From Actinomycetes bacterium (GTDB taxonomy: Bacteria; Actinomycetota; Actinomycetes; Propionibacteriales; Propionibacteriaceae): a DNA stretch of 28,487 nucleotides. The stretch is from contig JAEZZG010000046.1 in the NCBI GenBank assembly GCA_023442485.1, forward strand, positions 1 through 28,487, in the 5' to 3' direction. A program made the translations under genes and the position numbers. This document shows positions 25,336 to 28,487 of this stretch, in pieces. The notes under the pieces were generated by a model. That model was not told the origin of the DNA. It was given only the letters and a program-made list of their open reading frames with translations, and made no database searches. How positions within the stretch are numbered: the stretch's first letter is position 1; each line of letters opens with the position of its first letter.

Positions 25336-27597
25336 GTGGTTGACACTGTGCGCAATGCGATTGAGACCCCCGATCAATCTCAGCCTTGGGCAGAGCTCGG
25401 GTTGAAAGAGGACGAATACCACCGAATCCGCGAGATCTTGAGCCGGCGTCCCACCGGTGCTGAACTTGCGATGTATTCGGTGATGTGGGCAGAACACTGC
25501 TCCTATAAGTCATCGAAGGTCCATCTCAAGAGATTCTCTGAACTTTCCAAAGACACCCCTCGGGGCCCGCTTCTCGCAGGAATCGGCGACAACGCGGGTG
25601 TGGTCGACATCGGGCAAGGATATGCCGTCACCTTCAAGGCGGAATCCCACAACCACCCCTCCTATGTTGAGCCCTACCAAGGGGCCGCGACGGGTGTGGG
25701 TGGCATTGTGAGAGACATCCTTGCTATGGGCGCTCGTCCGATCGCAGTGATGGACTCGATCCGATTTGGGTCATTGACCGCCGAAGATACCGCCCGTGTC
25801 CTGCCCGGGGTTGTCTCCGGTGTGGGCGGTTACGGCAACTGCTTAGGCCTGCCCAACATCGGTGGCGAGGTCGTATTTCACCCCGCCTACTACGGGAACC
25901 CCCTGGTCAACGCCTTGTGCGTGGGGTTGATGAAGCCGGAAGATCTACAGCGGGCCCTAGCAACCGGCACCGGCAACCAGGTGGTCCTCTATGGCGCGGC
26001 GACCGGTGGTGACGGGATTGGTGGAGCCTCGGTTCTAGCCTCTGACACCTTCACTGAGGACGGTCCTACCAAGCGCCCCTCGGTCCAGGTCGGCGACCCC
26101 TTCATGGAGAAACTCCTGATCGAATGTACGCTGGAGCTCTTCGAGGCGGGCGTGATCAATGCCTTGCAGGACTTTGGTGCAGCCGGTCTGTCTTGCGCCA
26201 CCTCTGAGCTGGCGTCGGCAGGCAACGGCGGTATGCACGTCTGGCTGGATCGTGTGGTCTTGCGCGACCCCACCTTGACCCCCGAAGAAATCTTGATGAG
26301 TGAATCTCAAGAGCGGATGATGGCGGTGGTCGAGCCCGGTAACTTGGATAGATTCATGGAGATCTGCGCCAAGTGGGATGTGCTGGCCACCGTGGTCGGT
26401 GAGGTGACCGATACTGGTCGGTTGATCATCGAATCCAAGGGTGAAGTGATTGTGGATGTGGATCCGCGCACCGTCGCCCACGACGGGCCCGTCTACCATC
26501 GTCCGATCGCCCGTCCAGACTGGATTGACTCCGTCAACGCCAATCGTGCTGAAGACCTGCCGAGAGTCACCTCTGGCCCTGAACTGGCAGAGCAGATGTT
26601 GCGCGTCGCCGGCTCAGAGAATCTGTGCGACAAATCCTGGGTGACTGATCAGTATGACCGCTATGTGCGCGGCAATACCGTGATGAGCCAACCCGAGGAC
26701 GCCGGCATGGTCCGAATCGATGAGGAAACCGGCCTAGGTATCGCACTCTCGATTGACGCTAATGCCCGCGCCACCTTCCTCAACCCCTATCTGGGGGCGC
26801 AGTTGTCTTTGTGTGAGGCGTACCGCAACGTGGCAGTCTCGGGTGCACAACCGGTTGCAATCACTGATTGCCTCAACTTCGGCTCCCCGGAAGATTCCCA
26901 TGTGATGTGGCAGTTCCAAGAAGCCATCATGGGGCTGACCGAAGGATGTAAGCAGCTTGGCACACCTGTCACCGGCGGAAATGTGTCCTTCTACAACAAG
27001 ACCGGCGACGAGTCGATCCTGCCAACCCCGCTGGTCGGCATGTTGGGTGTCATCGATGATGTCACCAAGCGCATCAAGGGTGGTTTCGCCTACGCAGGTG
27101 ACGCCGTGGTTTTGCTCGGTGAGACCAAGGAGGAGCTGTCGGCAAGCGTCTGGGAAGAGGTCGAGTTCCACTATCACCTCGGCGGTATGCCGCCGATGCC
27201 GAACTTCGAGGCGGAGAAAGCCCTAGCCGCAGTGATGCAAACCGCCAGTGCCGAAGGGATGGTGTCGTCTGCCCATGACCTCGCTGACGGCGGACTGGCG
27301 CAGGCCTTGGTGGAATCATGCCTAGCTAACTCGCTTGGCGTCTCGATGACCCTCCCCGAGGGAGACCCGACGGTGTGGCTGTTCTCTGAGACCCCAGCGC
27401 GAGCAGTGGTGTCGCTGCCGTGCCAGTCCTACGAGAGATTCCGGAAACTGTGCGAACAGCACCAGGTGCCGATGATCCGTCTAGGAGAAGTCACTGACGA
27501 TCCGCAAATCGAGATTCTCAACCTGTTCTCCCTGCCACTAGATCGGGTGCGTGCCGCTTGGCGTCGCCCGATCCGCACAGCCATGAATTCAAAATGA
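25336..27597 (+). CDS. purL: Phosphoribosylformylglycinamidine synthase subunit PurL
   Basis: 753 residues from GTG at 25336, the small PurL class that needs PurS and PurQ (both present upstream in the window). PurL uses ATP and ammonia to turn FGAR into FGAM, step 4 of purine synthesis. Motifs: SVMWAEHCSYKSS (48-60), SHNHPS (104-109), GAATGVGGIVRD (about 115-126), and the second half repeat with GGNVSFYN and AHDLADGGLAQALVES. Two AIRS-like halves are in order and complete. No frameshift. It begins a separate transcription unit by its own -10 box. Confidence 0.97.
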   Translation: MVDTVRNAIETPDQSQPWAELGLKEDEYHRIREILSRRPTGAELAMYSVMWAEHCSYKSSKVHLKRFSELSKDTPRGPLLAGIGDNAGVVDIGQGYAVTFKAESHNHPSYVEPYQGAATGVGGIVRDILAMGARPIAVMDSIRFGSLTAEDTARVLPGVVSGVGGYGNCLGLPNIGGEVVFHPAYYGNPLVNALCVGLMKPEDLQRALATGTGNQVVLYGAATGGDGIGGASVLASDTFTEDGPTKRPSVQVGDPFMEKLLIECTLELFEAGVINALQDFGAAGLSCATSELASAGNGGMHVWLDRVVLRDPTLTPEEILMSESQERMMAVVEPGNLDRFMEICAKWDVLATVVGEVTDTGRLIIESKGEVIVDVDPRTVAHDGPVYHRPIARPDWIDSVNANRAEDLPRVTSGPELAEQMLRVAGSENLCDKSWVTDQYDRYVRGNTVMSQPEDAGMVRIDEETGLGIALSIDANARATFLNPYLGAQLSLCEAYRNVAVSGAQPVAITDCLNFGSPEDSHVMWQFQEAIMGLTEGCKQLGTPVTGGNVSFYNKTGDESILPTPLVGMLGVIDDVTKRIKGGFAYAGDAVVLLGETKEELSASVWEEVEFHYHLGGMPPMPNFEAEKALAAVMQTASAEGMVSSAHDLADGGLAQALVESCLANSLGVSMTLPEGDPTVWLFSETPARAVVSLPCQSYERFRKLCEQHQVPMIRLGEVTDDPQIEILNLFSLPLDRVRAAWRRPIRTAMNSK

Positions 27598-27601
27598 GAC
27601 A

Positions 27602-27642
27602 CCGGCCCCCCAGCAGGCGCTACTGCAGGCTGAGGGCCGGTT
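27602..27642 (+). terminator. GC hairpin after purL
   Basis: ACCGGCCC (27602-27609) pairs with GGGCCGGT (27635-27642); inside, CAGC (27612-27615) pairs with GCTG (27630-27633). No T-run follows. It lies 4 bp past the purL stop. Confidence 0.45.
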
Positions 27643-27693
27643 AGGGGAAGCGTTGGTAGCCGCCACGCTTGCCGCCGACACCGAGGAATAACC

Positions 27694-28487
27694 ATGACGC
27701 TTAGTTTTGACGAAATCAATACCCGAGCAGAGTCCGGGTTCGGTCAGGTGATCAGTGAGCTGAGTGAACTTGTCACCTTCCGCTCGGTATCCTCCCTCGA
27801 CGACCATCACGACAAAGTCCAGGCGACGGCCGAGCGGATTGGTCAACTCCTCAAAGATATTGGCTGCCCCGAGGTCATCATCGTTGACGAGGGAGGTAAA
27901 CCCGCGATCATCGGTCGGTTCCCCGCCCCGGAGGGAATGCCGACGGTGTGCCTCTACGCGCACTATGATGTCCAGCCGACCGGTGACCCTCAGGCCTGGA
28001 CCTCGGCCCCATTCGCCCCCGTTGTCAAAGGGGATCGTCTCTATGGTCGAGGGGCTGCAGACGACAAAGCCGGGGTGGTCGCTCACCTGGGCGCGTTGCG
28101 GGTCTTCGACGGTCAACCTCCAGTCGGGGTGACTGTCTTCATCGAGGGTGAAGAGGAGATCGGCTCGGCCTCTTTGGCGTCAATCATGGACAAATACGCC
28201 GATGAGCTTACTGCCGACGTCTACCTGATTGCCGACGCAGTCAACTGGACTCCGGACACACCATCATTCACCACGACCTTGCGCGGCATCACCGACTGTG
28301 TCGTCACTGTCGAAACCCTAGACCACCCGCTTCACTCCGGTCAGTTCGGTGGGGTCGTCCCGGACGCTCTGACCACTCTGGTGAAGCTGTTGGCCACCCT
28401 GGTTGACGATCACGGGGAATGTGGCGTGGCTGGTTTGACCTGGGCCGATGACCCGAAGGTTGACTACACCGAGGCCCAGTTGCGAGC
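27694..28487 (+). CDS. M20 family dipeptidase/amidohydrolase (partial, C-terminus beyond window)
   Basis: Open frame from ATG at 27694 to the edge, 264 residues seen (about 60 per cent of a normal ~440-460-aa M20 enzyme). GAGGAA just upstream is a good ribosome site. It is a two-zinc hydrolase of the ArgE/DapE/CPG2 superfamily. Zinc ligand H90 and D92 lie in AHYDVQP, bridging D123 in GAADDK, and the catalytic and metal pair E154/E155 in EGEEEIGS; D181 is the likely later ligand. The start of the dimerisation lid (LDHPLHSGQFGG) is visible. Substrate is likely a dipeptide, but this cannot be told from the sequence. Confidence 0.85.
   Translation, partial: MTLSFDEINTRAESGFGQVISELSELVTFRSVSSLDDHHDKVQATAERIGQLLKDIGCPEVIIVDEGGKPAIIGRFPAPEGMPTVCLYAHYDVQPTGDPQAWTSAPFAPVVKGDRLYGRGAADDKAGVVAHLGALRVFDGQPPVGVTVFIEGEEEIGSASLASIMDKYADELTADVYLIADAVNWTPDTPSFTTTLRGITDCVVTVETLDHPLHSGQFGGVVPDALTTLVKLLATLVDDHGECGVAGLTWADDPKVDYTEAQLR

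Noticed and set aside
1..28487. CRISPR arrays, insertion sequences, prophage, tRNA or rRNA genes and defence islands
   Set aside because: I read both strands and saw no direct-repeat array, transposase, integrase, cloverleaf or rRNA-like segment; gene content and order are ordinary for an actinobacterial chromosome.

Overview
The window is chromosomal housekeeping DNA from a moderately GC-rich actinobacterium. The evidence is the 33-codon bS22 gene next to proC, a HemD fused to a methyltransferase-like domain, a serB with ACT domains, the three-part PurS/PurQ/PurL enzyme, frequent GTG starts and several apparently leaderless genes. The dispersed order purD-purB, purC, purS-purQ, purL resembles, as I recall it, the order in Mycobacterium tuberculosis. 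The L-lactate permease and overall style fit Propionibacteriales (perhaps Propionibacteriaceae), but this placement is inference.

Left part (1-3656, minus strand): a hemD gene cut by the window edge, the tiny ribosomal gene bS22 with its own terminator, proC, and asd, which overlaps proC by 4 bp. A 357-bp gap (3657-4013) holds a predicted 37-residue membrane peptide on the plus strand. It is followed by a nitrobindin-like beta-barrel protein whose usual heme histidine is a tyrosine, and by the YgfZ-type iron-sulfur/folate protein. Converging on these from the right are typA (bipA), with a strong promoter and a structured leader, and the lactate permease lldP, separated from typA by a long GC hairpin. 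A 369-bp regulatory gap separates lldP from purA.

Middle and right (9935-28487): this is the purine region. purA (IMP to AMP branch) converges on serB. Divergent from serB come purD and purB. After a hairpin gap come purC, an adenosine-deaminase-family gene, purS and purQ, ending at a strong bidirectional terminator. A BadF/NagK-like sugar kinase and an M1 aminopeptidase (pepN) diverge from a shared 87-bp promoter region. A large YfhO-like membrane protein precedes purL. The window ends inside an M20 dipeptidase. The purine genes supply GAR synthetase, FGAM synthetase (S, Q and L subunits), SAICAR synthetase, adenylosuccinate lyase and adenylosuccinate synthetase. purF, purM, purN, purE/K and purH are not in the window.

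I see no mobile element, CRISPR array, tRNA, rRNA, phage or defence gene, and no clearly novel multigene system. The most informative unexplained signals are: (a) a TANNNT -10 box placed 6-7 nt before the start codon of at least seven genes, suggesting widespread leaderless transcription; (b) a HemD whose methyltransferase half has lost the SAM-binding motifs; (c) the His-to-Tyr change in the nitrobindin-like protein; and (d) several structured leaders.
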